This document shows positions 1 to 8,234 of a stretch of 64,000 nt of DNA, piece after piece. Location of the stretch: contig NZ_MSIT01000006.1 of NCBI RefSeq assembly GCF_002094885.1, positions 1-64,000 of the forward strand, written 5' to 3'. Source of the DNA: Salibaculum halophilum (lineage in GTDB: Bacteria; Pseudomonadota; Alphaproteobacteria; Rhodobacterales; Rhodobacteraceae). The position numbers were made by a program, and so were the translations under genes. Every line of letters begins with the position of its first letter. Positions within the stretch are counted from its first letter, which is position 1. The notes beneath the pieces are model-generated. The model was not told the DNA's origin. It saw only the letters and a list, made by a program, of their open reading frames with translations, and ran no database searches.

Positions 1-2
1 GG

Positions 3-92
3 TGGCGGAGGAGGTGGGATTCGAACCCACGGTACGCTCTCACGCACGCCGGTTTTCAAGACCGGTGCAATCGACCACTCTGCCACTCCTCC
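3..92 (-). tRNA. tRNA-Ser (anticodon UGA)
   Basis: Read on the minus strand, the segment begins GGAGGAG and ends CTCCTCC-G-CCA, giving a perfect 7-bp acceptor stem with an encoded CCA (plus-strand bases 3-5). The anticodon loop reads CTTGAAA, so the anticodon is TGA (reads UCA serine codons). A long variable arm (around GCGTGAGAGC) and the T-loop GGTTCGAATCC are those of a class II serine tRNA. It points away from the following gene; bases 93-347 hold only the upstream region of that gene. Confidence 0.96.
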
Positions 93-347
93 GTCGGCGG
101 GTGGCGTAAGGGGATCCGAGCGATTCTGGAAGCACAATCAGGAATGTGGAAATCCGCCGAACGGCCGCGACAGTGCTTTCACAACGCGGCCCACCGGTCT
201 ATCTTGCTAGCTGGATGGCATGCGATAGCCGGAGGTCCCGGCACGGAGGCTACCGAAGGCCTATTTAGCGGGGCTGGCCGGCCGAGCGTGGCCGCATTAC
301 CGAACCACAAGACCGGGCAACCGGCACGGAAACGACAAGGGCACGAC

Positions 348-1241
348 ATGACAGGCACACCAGGACGACACACGCGCACGGCCCTGTTTGCGGGGGCCGC
401 GCTTCTGGCGCTGACGGGCTGCGACGGCGACGGCGGCTTCGATTTTGGCGCAGGGACGTCGCCGGGCGCGCAACCGCCGCAGGAGAACGCGGCCGACGGC
501 CAGTCGGTCCAGTTGGTCGAACGGGACGTCGAGGCGCCCGAGGTCTTCCAGGTCACTGAAGAGGGCCTGTGGGACGGACGCCCCTCGCTGGGCGGGGTCT
601 GGGTGGCGCACCCCGAGGTCGACGCCCCCGAGCGGGTCATCATCCGCAACCAGGAGAACGACAGTTTCGTCATCGGCGCCCTGTTCCGGCGCGAGCGCGA
701 AAACCCGGGGCCGCGGTTGCAGGTGTCTTCTGACGCCGCAGCCGCGCTCGAAATGCTGGCCGGCAACCCGGCCGAGCTTCAGGTCACGGCCCTGCGTCGC
801 GAGGAAGCGGCCGCGCCAGACCCCTCCCCGACCGCAGATTTCGACACCCCCGAGAACATTGCCGCGGCCCCGCTCGACGTCGACGCGCCGGGGGACGAGA
901 CAGAGACTGACCCGATCGCCGGGGCTGCAGCAGCCATAGAGGCGGCGGACGCGTCCGACGCCCCCTCTACCGCTGCCCCGGACCCGGCCCCCGACCCCGC
1001 GGGCGGTCTGGAGAAACCCTACGTCCAGATCGGGATCTTTTCGATCGAGGCGAATGCCACCCGCACCGCCGACCGCCTGCGCGGCAACGGAATCGTGCCG
1101 ACCGTGCTTGAACAAGAAAGCCAGGGGCGCACCTTCTGGCGCGTCATCGTCGGCCCGGCCACCTCGGCCGAGGACCGCGCCGCAATCCGCGAGCAGGTGC
1201 GCGGCATGGGGTTCTCGGACGCCTATTTCGTCACCAACTGA
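348..1241 (+). CDS. RlpA-like SPOR-domain lipoprotein
   Basis: A 297-aa exported lipoprotein. The ATG at 348 is chosen because it places a short basic region and hydrophobic stretch directly before a lipobox (LTGC, Cys about residue 25); the open frame reaches back to 144 but without a signal peptide. The middle part (about 70-150, with GRPSLGGVWVAHPEV and a VSSDAAAALEML segment) looks like the double-psi beta-barrel of septal RlpA proteins. A Pro/Ala/Asp-rich linker follows, then a C-terminal SPOR domain (about 220-297, from YVQIGIF) that in other bacteria binds denuded septal peptidoglycan. The downstream D-Ala-D-Ala carboxypeptidase supports a role in the cell wall at division. Whether it has lytic transglycosylase activity cannot be told from sequence. 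Confidence 0.85.
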   Translation: MTGTPGRHTRTALFAGAALLALTGCDGDGGFDFGAGTSPGAQPPQENAADGQSVQLVERDVEAPEVFQVTEEGLWDGRPSLGGVWVAHPEVDAPERVIIRNQENDSFVIGALFRRERENPGPRLQVSSDAAAALEMLAGNPAELQVTALRREEAAAPDPSPTADFDTPENIAAAPLDVDAPGDETETDPIAGAAAAIEAADASDAPSTAAPDPAPDPAGGLEKPYVQIGIFSIEANATRTADRLRGNGIVPTVLEQESQGRTFWRVIVGPATSAEDRAAIREQVRGMGFSDAYFVTN

Positions 1242-1272
1242 CCCGACCGGACACCCAAGGACGCCCCCCGCC

Positions 1273-2463
1273 ATGATCCGCCTGATCCCGACCCCGTTCC
1301 TGCTGGCCGCCGCGATAGTGCTGGCCGTGGCGCAGGCCCCGCTGGCCCAGAGCTTCGACACCCGCGCCGAAGCCGCTTTTGTCCTCGACCAGACCACGGA
1401 CACGGTGTTGCTGGAAAAGAACGCCGACAGGCCGCTGCCGCCGGCCTCGATGTCCAAGCTGATGACGCTCTACATGGCCTTCGAGGCCATTGCCGACGGC
1501 CGGCTGGGCGTGGACGACGTTCTGCCGGTCTCGCAGCACTGTTTCGAATACCGCGGCTCAACGATGTTCCTGGACCCGACCGACCGCGTCCGGGTCGAGG
1601 ATCTGCTGCGCGGGGTCGTGGTGCTCTCGGGCAACGATGCCTCCTGCGTGCTGGGCGAGGCGCTGTCGCCGGATGGCACCGAAGCCGGGTTTGCCCGGCT
1701 GATGACGGCCCGGGCCGAAACCCTCGGGATGACGAATTCGACCTTCACCAATTCCAACGGCTGGCCGGCGGCTGGGCACCGCATGTCCATGCGCGACCTC
1801 GGCATCCTCGCCGACCGGGTCATCACCGATTTTCCAACGTTCTACCCGCTCTTTGCCGAGCAGCGGTACGAATTCGACGGCCGCGCGCCGCAGAACGTCA
1901 GCAACCGCAACCCGCTGCTGGGGCTTGGGATCGGCGCCGACGGGCTGAAGACCGGCCACACCGAAGAGGCGGGCTATGGCCTGGTGGGCAGCGCCAAGCA
2001 GGGCGACCGGCGCATCATCTTCGCCATAACCGGGCTGGCCACCGCCCGCGCCCGCGCCGAGGAGGCCGAGCAGATCATCAACTGGGCGTTCCGTCAGTTC
2101 GCCGAACGCAGCGTGGCCGAGGCCGGGACGCGCCTGGCCGAGGCCGAGGTCTGGCGGGGCGAACGCCCGCTCGTGGGGCTTTCGGTGAAGGAAGATCTGT
2201 CGATGCTGGTTCCCCTGACGGCCGCCAGCGACATCGAAGCCGAGGTCGTCTACGACGGCCCCGTCCCGGCCCCGATCGCGTCGGGCGACGAGATCGCCGA
2301 GTTGGTGATCCGGCTGGACGGGTTGCCCGAGACGCGCGCGCCGCTGGTCGCGGATGCGGACGTGGCGCGCGGGGGCTTTGCAGCACGGCTGCGGGTCGCG
2401 GCCGACGTGCTGATGGGCAAGTTTCTTGACAACGCCGGGACCGACGCCGAGGACGGCGCCTGA
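1273..2463 (+). CDS. D-alanyl-D-alanine carboxypeptidase (PBP5/6 family)
   Basis: A 396-aa serine-type D-Ala-D-Ala carboxypeptidase that trims pentapeptide stems of periplasmic peptidoglycan. All three penicillin-binding signatures are visible: SxxK as SMSK (Ser59, Lys62), SGN at 119-121 and KTG at 226-228. The N-terminus is a cleavable signal peptide (hydrophobic 8-24, AQS cleavage region). The C-terminal 120 residues are the beta-rich PBP5_C domain; a short amphipathic tail suggests loose membrane attachment, as in DacA/DacC. The start at 1273 is preferred to the in-frame ATG at 1054 because that extension lies inside the upstream gene and lacks a signal. It sits 31 nt after the SPOR lipoprotein and 27 nt before tmk, so all are probably cotranscribed. 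Confidence 0.95.
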   Translation: MIRLIPTPFLLAAAIVLAVAQAPLAQSFDTRAEAAFVLDQTTDTVLLEKNADRPLPPASMSKLMTLYMAFEAIADGRLGVDDVLPVSQHCFEYRGSTMFLDPTDRVRVEDLLRGVVVLSGNDASCVLGEALSPDGTEAGFARLMTARAETLGMTNSTFTNSNGWPAAGHRMSMRDLGILADRVITDFPTFYPLFAEQRYEFDGRAPQNVSNRNPLLGLGIGADGLKTGHTEEAGYGLVGSAKQGDRRIIFAITGLATARARAEEAEQIINWAFRQFAERSVAEAGTRLAEAEVWRGERPLVGLSVKEDLSMLVPLTAASDIEAEVVYDGPVPAPIASGDEIAELVIRLDGLPETRAPLVADADVARGGFAARLRVAADVLMGKFLDNAGTDAEDGA

Positions 2464-2490
2464 GTTCAGGGCTTTTCCGGGCGGATCCGC

Positions 2491-3093
2491 ATGTTCATCA
2501 CCTTCGAAGGTATCGACGGCTCGGGCAAGTCCACCCAGGCGCGCCTGCTGGCCGACCGTCTGCCCGAGGCCCTGCTGACCCGCGAACCGGGCGGCAGTCC
2601 CGGTGCCGAGGAGATCCGCCGGCTGCTGCTGACCGGCGACCCCGGCCGCTGGTCGGCCGAAACCGAGATCCTGCTGTTCACCGCAGCTCGCCGCGACCAC
2701 CTGGAAAAGACCATCCAGCCCGCGCTGGAGGCGGGCAGGACCGTGATCTGCGACCGCTTCGCCGATTCGACCCGCATCTACCAGGGCGCCACCCGCGGCG
2801 ATCTGCGCGCACGCGTGGACAGGCTGCACGCGCTGATGATCGGGCGCGAGCCCGACCTGACCTTCGTCATCGACATGGACCCGGCCGTGGCACTGGACCG
2901 TGGCCTGGCCCGCGCCTCGGGCGAGGACCGCTTCGAGGCGTTCGGGTTGGGCTTTCAGGAAACGTTGCGCCACGGATTCCTGCAACTGGCCCGCGACACC
3001 CCCGGGCGCTGCGTGGTGATCGACGGCAACCGCGACGCGCAGGCCGTGGCCGAAGAGATCGCCGCCCAACTGGCCACACGCGAGGGGGCCTGA
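2491..3093 (+). CDS. tmk: thymidylate kinase
   Basis: A 200-aa dTMP kinase, which makes dTDP for DNA synthesis. The P-loop GIDGSGKST lies at residues 7-15, the substrate motif TREPGG about 30-35, and the catalytic DRF motif about 91-93. Length is normal for the family (about 200-215 aa). The last base of its TGA is the first base of the holB ATG (TGATG overlap), so the two are translationally coupled, which is a common alphaproteobacterial arrangement. Confidence 0.98.
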   Translation: MFITFEGIDGSGKSTQARLLADRLPEALLTREPGGSPGAEEIRRLLLTGDPGRWSAETEILLFTAARRDHLEKTIQPALEAGRTVICDRFADSTRIYQGATRGDLRARVDRLHALMIGREPDLTFVIDMDPAVALDRGLARASGEDRFEAFGLGFQETLRHGFLQLARDTPGRCVVIDGNRDAQAVAEEIAAQLATREGA

Positions 3094-4244
3094 TGGCCAC
3101 CGCCCCCGAGGACCGCCCCCTGCCCGACCAGGTCGACGGTGCGCCGCACCCGCGCGAAACGCGGCAGGTTTACGGACAGGACGCCGCCGCGGCCGAGTTC
3201 CTGGACAGTTTCAACGGCGGGCGGCTGCACTCGGGATGGCTGATCACCGGGCCGCGCGGGGTGGGCAAGGCCACGCTGGCCTGGAAAATCGCCGGGTTTC
3301 TGCTGTCGCACCCCCCCGAGGCCCCCGACGCCGGGCTGTTCGGAGATGCCCCCCCGCCCCCCGACCGGCTCGACGTGGACCCCGACCACCCCGACATGCG
3401 GCTTCTGGCCTCGGGCGCGCATCCGCGGCTGTTCGTTCTGCGCCGCGGCTGGGACGACAAGACCGACAAGCTCAAGACCGTGATCACGGTCGAGGAGGTC
3501 CGCAAGCTGCGCGGGTTCTTCGGCCTGTCGGCCGCCGACGGCGGGCGGCGGGTCGTCATCGTGGACGCCGCCGACGAGATGAACGTCAACGCTGCCAACG
3601 CGATGCTCAAGCTGCTGGAAGAGCCGCCGGAGGGTGCGACGATCCTCATGGTGGCGCATCAGCCGTCGCGGCTGCTGCCGACGATCCGCTCGCGCTGCCG
3701 GGTGCTGCGCTGCGGGCTGCTGCCCCCCGACGCCATGGCACAGGCCTTGGCCCAGGCCCACAGCCACACCGACGCGCCGGGGGCGCTGGCGGCTCTGACC
3801 GGCGGCTCGGTCGGCGAGGCGATCCGGCTGATCAACCTAGACGGGCTGGCGATCTACGCCGACCTGGTCGGCCTGTTCGACAGCGCCACCGGCTTTGACC
3901 GGCCCCGGGCCATCAAGCTGGCCGAAAGCTGCGCGGGCCGGACGGCCGAGGCGCGGTTCACGCTCACCCTCGACCTGATCGACCGTTTCCTGTCGCGTGC
4001 CGCGCGCACCGGGCTGGAGGGGCCGCCGGCCGACCAGGGGGCCCCGGGCGAGGCCCGCCTGCTCGCCCGCCTCGCGCCCGATGCCCGCGCCGCGCGGGCC
4101 TGGGCCACGCTGGCGCAAGAGGTCTCGGACCGGACCCGCCACGGCAAGGCGGTCAACCTTGACCCTGCCCTGCTCATTCTAGATACCGTCTTCAGGATCG
4201 AGCAGACGGCGCAAGGCACCGTCGCCGATGCCACCACAGCCTGA
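3093..4244 (+). CDS. holB: DNA polymerase III delta' subunit
   Basis: A 383-aa AAA+ clamp-loader subunit acting with delta, tau/gamma and the beta clamp at the replication fork. The P-loop GPRGVGKAT lies near residue 50, an SRC-type motif (SRCRVL) near residue 200, and a Leu-rich stretch MNVNAANAMLKLLEEP is typical of HolB. The insertion between the P-loop and the first DNA-pol domain is the usual longer alphaproteobacterial form. It overlaps tmk by one base and is followed 9 nt later by tatD. Confidence 0.95.
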   Translation: MATAPEDRPLPDQVDGAPHPRETRQVYGQDAAAAEFLDSFNGGRLHSGWLITGPRGVGKATLAWKIAGFLLSHPPEAPDAGLFGDAPPPPDRLDVDPDHPDMRLLASGAHPRLFVLRRGWDDKTDKLKTVITVEEVRKLRGFFGLSAADGGRRVVIVDAADEMNVNAANAMLKLLEEPPEGATILMVAHQPSRLLPTIRSRCRVLRCGLLPPDAMAQALAQAHSHTDAPGALAALTGGSVGEAIRLINLDGLAIYADLVGLFDSATGFDRPRAIKLAESCAGRTAEARFTLTLDLIDRFLSRAARTGLEGPPADQGAPGEARLLARLAPDARAARAWATLAQEVSDRTRHGKAVNLDPALLILDTVFRIEQTAQGTVADATTA

Positions 4245-4253
4245 CAGGGTGCC

Positions 4254-5057
4254 ATGACCCAAGCGCGACTCGTCGACAGCCATTGCCACCTTGATTTCCC
4301 CGATTTCGAGGGCGAATTGCCCGATGTCATCGAAAGGGCCCAGGCCGCCGGCGTCGCCCGCATGGTGACCATCTGCACCCGCCTGCGCAATGAGCCGCAG
4401 GTGCGCGCCATCGCCGAGGCGCACGACCCGGTGTTCTACGCCGCCGGCACCCACCCGATGAGCGCGGGGGACGAACCGTTGGCCCGCGTGGATGAGTTGG
4501 TCGCGCTGGCCCGCCACCCCAAGTTCGTCGGCATCGGCGAGACGGGGCTGGATTACCACTATACCGCCGAGAGCGCCGAGGCGCAGCGCCGCTCCCTGCG
4601 CGTCCACATCGACGCCGCGCGCGAGACGGGCCTGCCGCTGATCATCCATGCCCGCGACGCCGACGACGACATGGCCGCGATCCTGCGCGACGGCTATGCC
4701 GACGGCCCCTATCCTTGCGTCATGCACTGCTATTCCTCGGGACCGGAGCTGGCGCGCGCGGCGCTCGACATGGGCTTCTACCTGTCGATGTCCGGCATCG
4801 CGACCTTTCCCAAGTCGCAGCAAGTGCGAGATATCTTCGCCGCCGCGCCGGTCGATCGGGTGCTGGTCGAGACCGACAGCCCCTACCTGGCCCCGCCGCC
4901 GCATCGGGGCAAGCGCAACGAGCCAGCCTACACCGCGCATACCGCCCGTGTCGGCGCCGAGGTCTTCGGCATGGACCCCGACGATTTCGCCCGGCAGACG
5001 GCCGAGAATTTCGACCGCCTCTTTGCCAAGGCGGCGCAGTGGCAGGCGGCCGCCTGA
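4254..5057 (+). CDS. tatD: TatD-family metal-dependent deoxyribonuclease
   Basis: A 267-aa TIM-barrel hydrolase. Metal ligands appear in order: DSHCHLDF at 8-15, ETGLDYHY about 97-104, IIHARDAD about 129-136, MHCYSS about 155-160 and ETDSPYL about 206-212. TatD proteins are Mg-dependent 3'-5' exonucleases acting on single-stranded DNA and RNA in repair or quality control. The gene follows holB and overlaps the next gene by one base (TGATG), as in many relatives. Substrate in vivo is not shown by the sequence. Confidence 0.93.
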   Translation: MTQARLVDSHCHLDFPDFEGELPDVIERAQAAGVARMVTICTRLRNEPQVRAIAEAHDPVFYAAGTHPMSAGDEPLARVDELVALARHPKFVGIGETGLDYHYTAESAEAQRRSLRVHIDAARETGLPLIIHARDADDDMAAILRDGYADGPYPCVMHCYSSGPELARAALDMGFYLSMSGIATFPKSQQVRDIFAAAPVDRVLVETDSPYLAPPPHRGKRNEPAYTAHTARVGAEVFGMDPDDFARQTAENFDRLFAKAAQWQAAA

Positions 5058-5854
5058 TGAGCGAGATCACCCTGCGCATACTCGGCTGCGGCTCCTCGGG
5101 CGGCGTGCCGCGCCTTGGCGGGCTTTGGGGCGATTGCGACCCGCAGGATGCGCGCAACCGGCGCACGCGCTGTTCGCTCCTCGTCACGCGGGCAGGGCCA
5201 GAGGGCACCACGCGCGTGCTGATCGACACCTCGCCCGACCTGCGCCAGCAACTGCTGGACGCGGGCGTTGGCGAACTGGACGCCGTCCTTTATACCCATT
5301 CGCACGCCGATCACGTCCACGGGCTGGACGATCTGCGTATGATCGTCTTCAACATGCGCCGCCAGCTGGATGTCTGGGCAGACGGTGACACCGGCCAGCA
5401 GCTGTTGTCGCGCTTCGGCTATGCCTTCGTGCAGCCCGACGGCTCGCCCTATCCGCCGATCTGCAACCTGCACACCATCGACGGCGACGTCACCATCGAC
5501 GGCGCGGGCGGGCCGATCACCTTCACCCCCTTCGCGGTGGAGCACGGCACGATCGAGGCCCTGGGGTTCCGTATCGGCAACGCGGCCTATCTGCCCGATG
5601 TGGCGCATATCCCCGACGCGGCCTGGCCGCTGCTGGAGGGGCTTGACCTGTGGATCCTCGACGCGCTGCGCCGGGACCCACACCCCACCCACGCGCATCT
5701 GGCCAAGAGCCTGGAATGGATCGCCCAGGCCGCGCCTTCGCGCGCGGTGCTCACTAACATGCATATCGACCTGGACTGGGCCACGGTCGCGGCCGAGACG
5801 CCCGCCAATGTCACCCCCGCCCACGACGGGATGACCCTGACCCTGCCCGGCTGA
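5057..5854 (+). CDS. MBL-fold metallo-hydrolase (PhnP-like)
   Basis: A 265-aa metallo-beta-lactamase-fold enzyme of the RNase Z/PhnP type. It opens with ILGCGSSGGVPR, has the metal-binding THSHADHVHGLDD motif (about residues 76-88), a later Asp in LPDVAH and a C-terminal His in NMHID. The family cleaves phosphodiesters, for example cyclic phosphate in PhnP. No phn genes are nearby; the stable location after tatD in alphaproteobacteria suggests a nucleotide or repair role instead, which is inference. The start overlaps the tatD stop. Confidence 0.88.
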   Translation: MSEITLRILGCGSSGGVPRLGGLWGDCDPQDARNRRTRCSLLVTRAGPEGTTRVLIDTSPDLRQQLLDAGVGELDAVLYTHSHADHVHGLDDLRMIVFNMRRQLDVWADGDTGQQLLSRFGYAFVQPDGSPYPPICNLHTIDGDVTIDGAGGPITFTPFAVEHGTIEALGFRIGNAAYLPDVAHIPDAAWPLLEGLDLWILDALRRDPHPTHAHLAKSLEWIAQAAPSRAVLTNMHIDLDWATVAAETPANVTPAHDGMTLTLPG

Positions 5855-5860
5855 GGCCCC

Positions 5861-6790
5861 GTGGGCGCGCTGGCCTCGGTGATCGCGCCGGTCTTTCTGG
5901 TGGTGGGGGCGGGCTATCTTGCGCGCTGGCGGGGCTGGATGACCGACAGCGGCATCGACGGGTTGATGACCTTTGCCCAGGGCATCGCCATCCCGCTGCT
6001 GCTGTTCCGCGCGATCGCGACGCTGGAGCTGGGCCGGGATTTCGACGTCGCACTGCTGCTGGCCTTCTACTGCGGCGCGCTGGCCGGGTTCCTGGCGGGG
6101 CTTGCCGGGGCGCGGGCGCTGTTCCGGCGCAGCTGGGAGGACAGCATCGCCATCGGCTTTGTCGGGCTCTTCTCGAACTCGCTGCTGCTGGGCCTGCCGA
6201 TCACCGAACGGGCCTACGGCACCGGGGCGCTGACGGCCAACTACGCCATCATCGCCCTGCACGCGCCGTTCTGCTATGCTATCGGCATCACCGCGATGGA
6301 GATCGCCCGGGCGGGCGGAACACCGGCCCGCGCGCTGCCCGGCAAGGTGGTGCGGGCGATCTTTTCCAACGCGCTGGTGCTGGGGATCACCGCCGGCTTT
6401 GGGGTAAACTTGGCCGGGGTCGCCCTGCCGGCGGTGATGACGGATGCCGTTGATCTGCTGGTCCGGGCCGGTATCCCGGCGGCGCTTTTCGGGCTGGGCG
6501 GGGTGCTGCACCGCTACCGCCCCGAGGGCGACATGCGCGTGATCCTGTTCATCTGCGCCATCTCGCTGGTGCTGCACCCGGCGATCACCTTCGGGCTGGG
6601 CCGGGCGCTGGGCCTGTCCACAGACGGCTTGCGCTCGGCCGTTCTCACCGGCGCCATGGCCCCGGGCGTGAACGCCTACCTCTTTGCCAATCTCTACGGG
6701 GTTGCCCGGCGGGTCGCCGCCTCTGCCGTGTTGATCGGCACCGGGCTGACGATCCTGACGGCGACCGTCTGGCTGTCGATCCTGCCCTGA
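5861..6790 (+). CDS. AEC-family transporter
   Basis: A 309-aa polytopic inner-membrane protein of the auxin efflux carrier (Mem_trans) family, with about ten hydrophobic segments in two halves separated near residue 150-160. It starts with GTG 6 nt after the MBL gene, so it is the last gene of this operon. Substrates of bacterial AEC members include malate and other organic acids; none can be assigned here. A GC-rich hairpin follows directly. Confidence 0.88.
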   Translation: MGALASVIAPVFLVVGAGYLARWRGWMTDSGIDGLMTFAQGIAIPLLLFRAIATLELGRDFDVALLLAFYCGALAGFLAGLAGARALFRRSWEDSIAIGFVGLFSNSLLLGLPITERAYGTGALTANYAIIALHAPFCYAIGITAMEIARAGGTPARALPGKVVRAIFSNALVLGITAGFGVNLAGVALPAVMTDAVDLLVRAGIPAALFGLGGVLHRYRPEGDMRVILFICAISLVLHPAITFGLGRALGLSTDGLRSAVLTGAMAPGVNAYLFANLYGVARRVAASAVLIGTGLTILTATVWLSILP

Positions 6791-6800
6791 CATGAAAAGA

Positions 6801-6817
6801 CCGCCCCGACGGGGCGG
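6801..6817. terminator. bidirectional hairpin between convergent genes
   Basis: A perfect 7-bp stem, CCGCCCC-GAC-GGGGCGG, lies between the AEC gene (plus) and the permease gene (minus). It has an A-rich left flank (AAAAGA) and CCCTT on the right, so it could terminate both transcripts, more strongly for the minus strand. Confidence 0.6.
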
Positions 6818-6841
6818 CCCTTCGCCATTGCCGCGAGCGGC

Positions 6842-8230
6842 TCAGCCGGGGCTCATGCCGCGCAGCTTCTCGGAGCGGCGCCGCAGCACCTCGACCGTCG
6901 TCAGCAGGCAGATCGAGATGGTCACCAGGATCGTCGCCGCCGCGAGGATCGTCGGGCTGATCTGTTCGCGCAGGCCGGTAAACATCTGCCACGGCAGCGT
7001 CTGCTGCTGCGCCGAGCCGACGAAGAGCACGACCACTACCTCGTCAAACGAGGTGATGAAGGCAAAGAGCCCGCCCGAGATAACGCCCGGCAGGATCAGC
7101 GGCATCTGCACCCTGAAAAACGTCGTCACCGGGTTGGCGCCCATGTTCGCCGCCGCGCGGGTCAGCGACGGGTCAAAGCCGACAAGTGTCGCCGTCACCG
7201 TGATGATGACGAAGGGCACGCCGAGGGCGGCATGGGCCAGGATCACCTTGACGTAGCCGACGAAGGTCTGGTTCAGGCCGAGGTTCGCCTCAAGCCAGTT
7301 GCCCAGCGGCGCGTAGAAAAAGAACATGCCCGTCGCCGAGATGATCAACGGCACGATCATCGGCGAGATCAGCACCGCCATGATCGCCTGGCGCCCCGGC
7401 ACATGGGTCTGCGACAGGCCGATGGCCGCCAGCGTGCCCAGGCTGACCGAGATCAGCGTCGCGAAGGGCGCGATGATCAGCGAGTTCTTGAGCGGCGTCA
7501 TCCACTCGGCCCCCGAGACGCCCCACATCTTGCCGACCACGACACCGATCAGCGCGCCGACGACGGCAAACACGACGACCCGCGCAAGCCCGCGCTGGAC
7601 GTTGGGCAGCAGCTGCACCAGCGCGCCCAGCACGGCACCGATGACGGCCCCGTAAAGGATGCCCTGCACCGGGTGGCCGCCGCCGCTGAAGAACTCGCGG
7701 TAATGCTTGAGGCTGTAACCCTCGGCCTGAAAGGCCAGCATTTCCGGCGTGAAGGTAAAGAAGTTCTCGGCGTTGAAGCTCAGCCAGATGACCGGGAACA
7801 GTGGCGCGACCAGGAAGAAGAAGACGAAGGCACAGATGAACAGGAAGACGTTGTGCCAAAGTGTCTGCCCGGCCGTGTAGTAGATCGGCACCCCGGCGCG
7901 GTATTGCCCCGAGCCGATCCAGGTGGCGAACCACCCCATCGACAGCCCCATCACCGCGCCGCCGACAAGCCCGCCGATTCCGCCCGCGATAAGGCCCGCG
8001 AGGGCGAAGACCGCGCAGGTTCCCCAGACCTTCTGCCAGAGCCGGACTTGCACGATCTGCGCCAGGATGCCGGCCAGCCCGGCCCCGATCACGGCCCCGA
8101 TGACGAAGCCCAGCCAGGCCTGGCCGAAGATGTTGCCGGTCACGAAACCGAAGCAGGCCCCGAGCACCGCAACCACGGGCATGGTGAAGCTCAGCGGCGG
8201 GCGCTTGACGTCCACGGTCAGATTGCTCAT
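6842..8230 (-). CDS. spermidine/putrescine-type ABC transporter permease (PotC-like, enlarged)
   Basis: A 462-aa inner-membrane permease; ordinary PotC proteins have about 260-280 aa. The canonical core is clear in the C-terminal half: TPLKNSLIIAP near 240, the EAA-type loop DPSLTRAAANMGANPVTTFFRVQMPLILPG near 365, then FAFITSFDEVVVVLF. Extra sequence is of two kinds. First, about 100 residues at the N-terminus with three Gly-rich hydrophobic helices (for example GGIGGLVGGAVMG). Second, two further Gly-rich helices (about 188-235) inside the first periplasmic loop. Last gene of the ABC operon, 4 nt after the PotB-like gene. The substrate is likely a polyamine or related cation, not proven. 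Confidence 0.88.
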   Translation of the reverse strand: MSNLTVDVKRPPLSFTMPVVAVLGACFGFVTGNIFGQAWLGFVIGAVIGAGLAGILAQIVQVRLWQKVWGTCAVFALAGLIAGGIGGLVGGAVMGLSMGWFATWIGSGQYRAGVPIYYTAGQTLWHNVFLFICAFVFFFLVAPLFPVIWLSFNAENFFTFTPEMLAFQAEGYSLKHYREFFSGGGHPVQGILYGAVIGAVLGALVQLLPNVQRGLARVVVFAVVGALIGVVVGKMWGVSGAEWMTPLKNSLIIAPFATLISVSLGTLAAIGLSQTHVPGRQAIMAVLISPMIVPLIISATGMFFFYAPLGNWLEANLGLNQTFVGYVKVILAHAALGVPFVIITVTATLVGFDPSLTRAAANMGANPVTTFFRVQMPLILPGVISGGLFAFITSFDEVVVVLFVGSAQQQTLPWQMFTGLREQISPTILAAATILVTISICLLTTVEVLRRRSEKLRGMSPG

Positions 8231-8234
8231 GGCC

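Noticed and set aside
4928-6793. 621-codon minus-strand frame opposite the MBL and AEC genes
   Set aside because: Shadow of well-supported plus-strand genes, no start context and biased composition.
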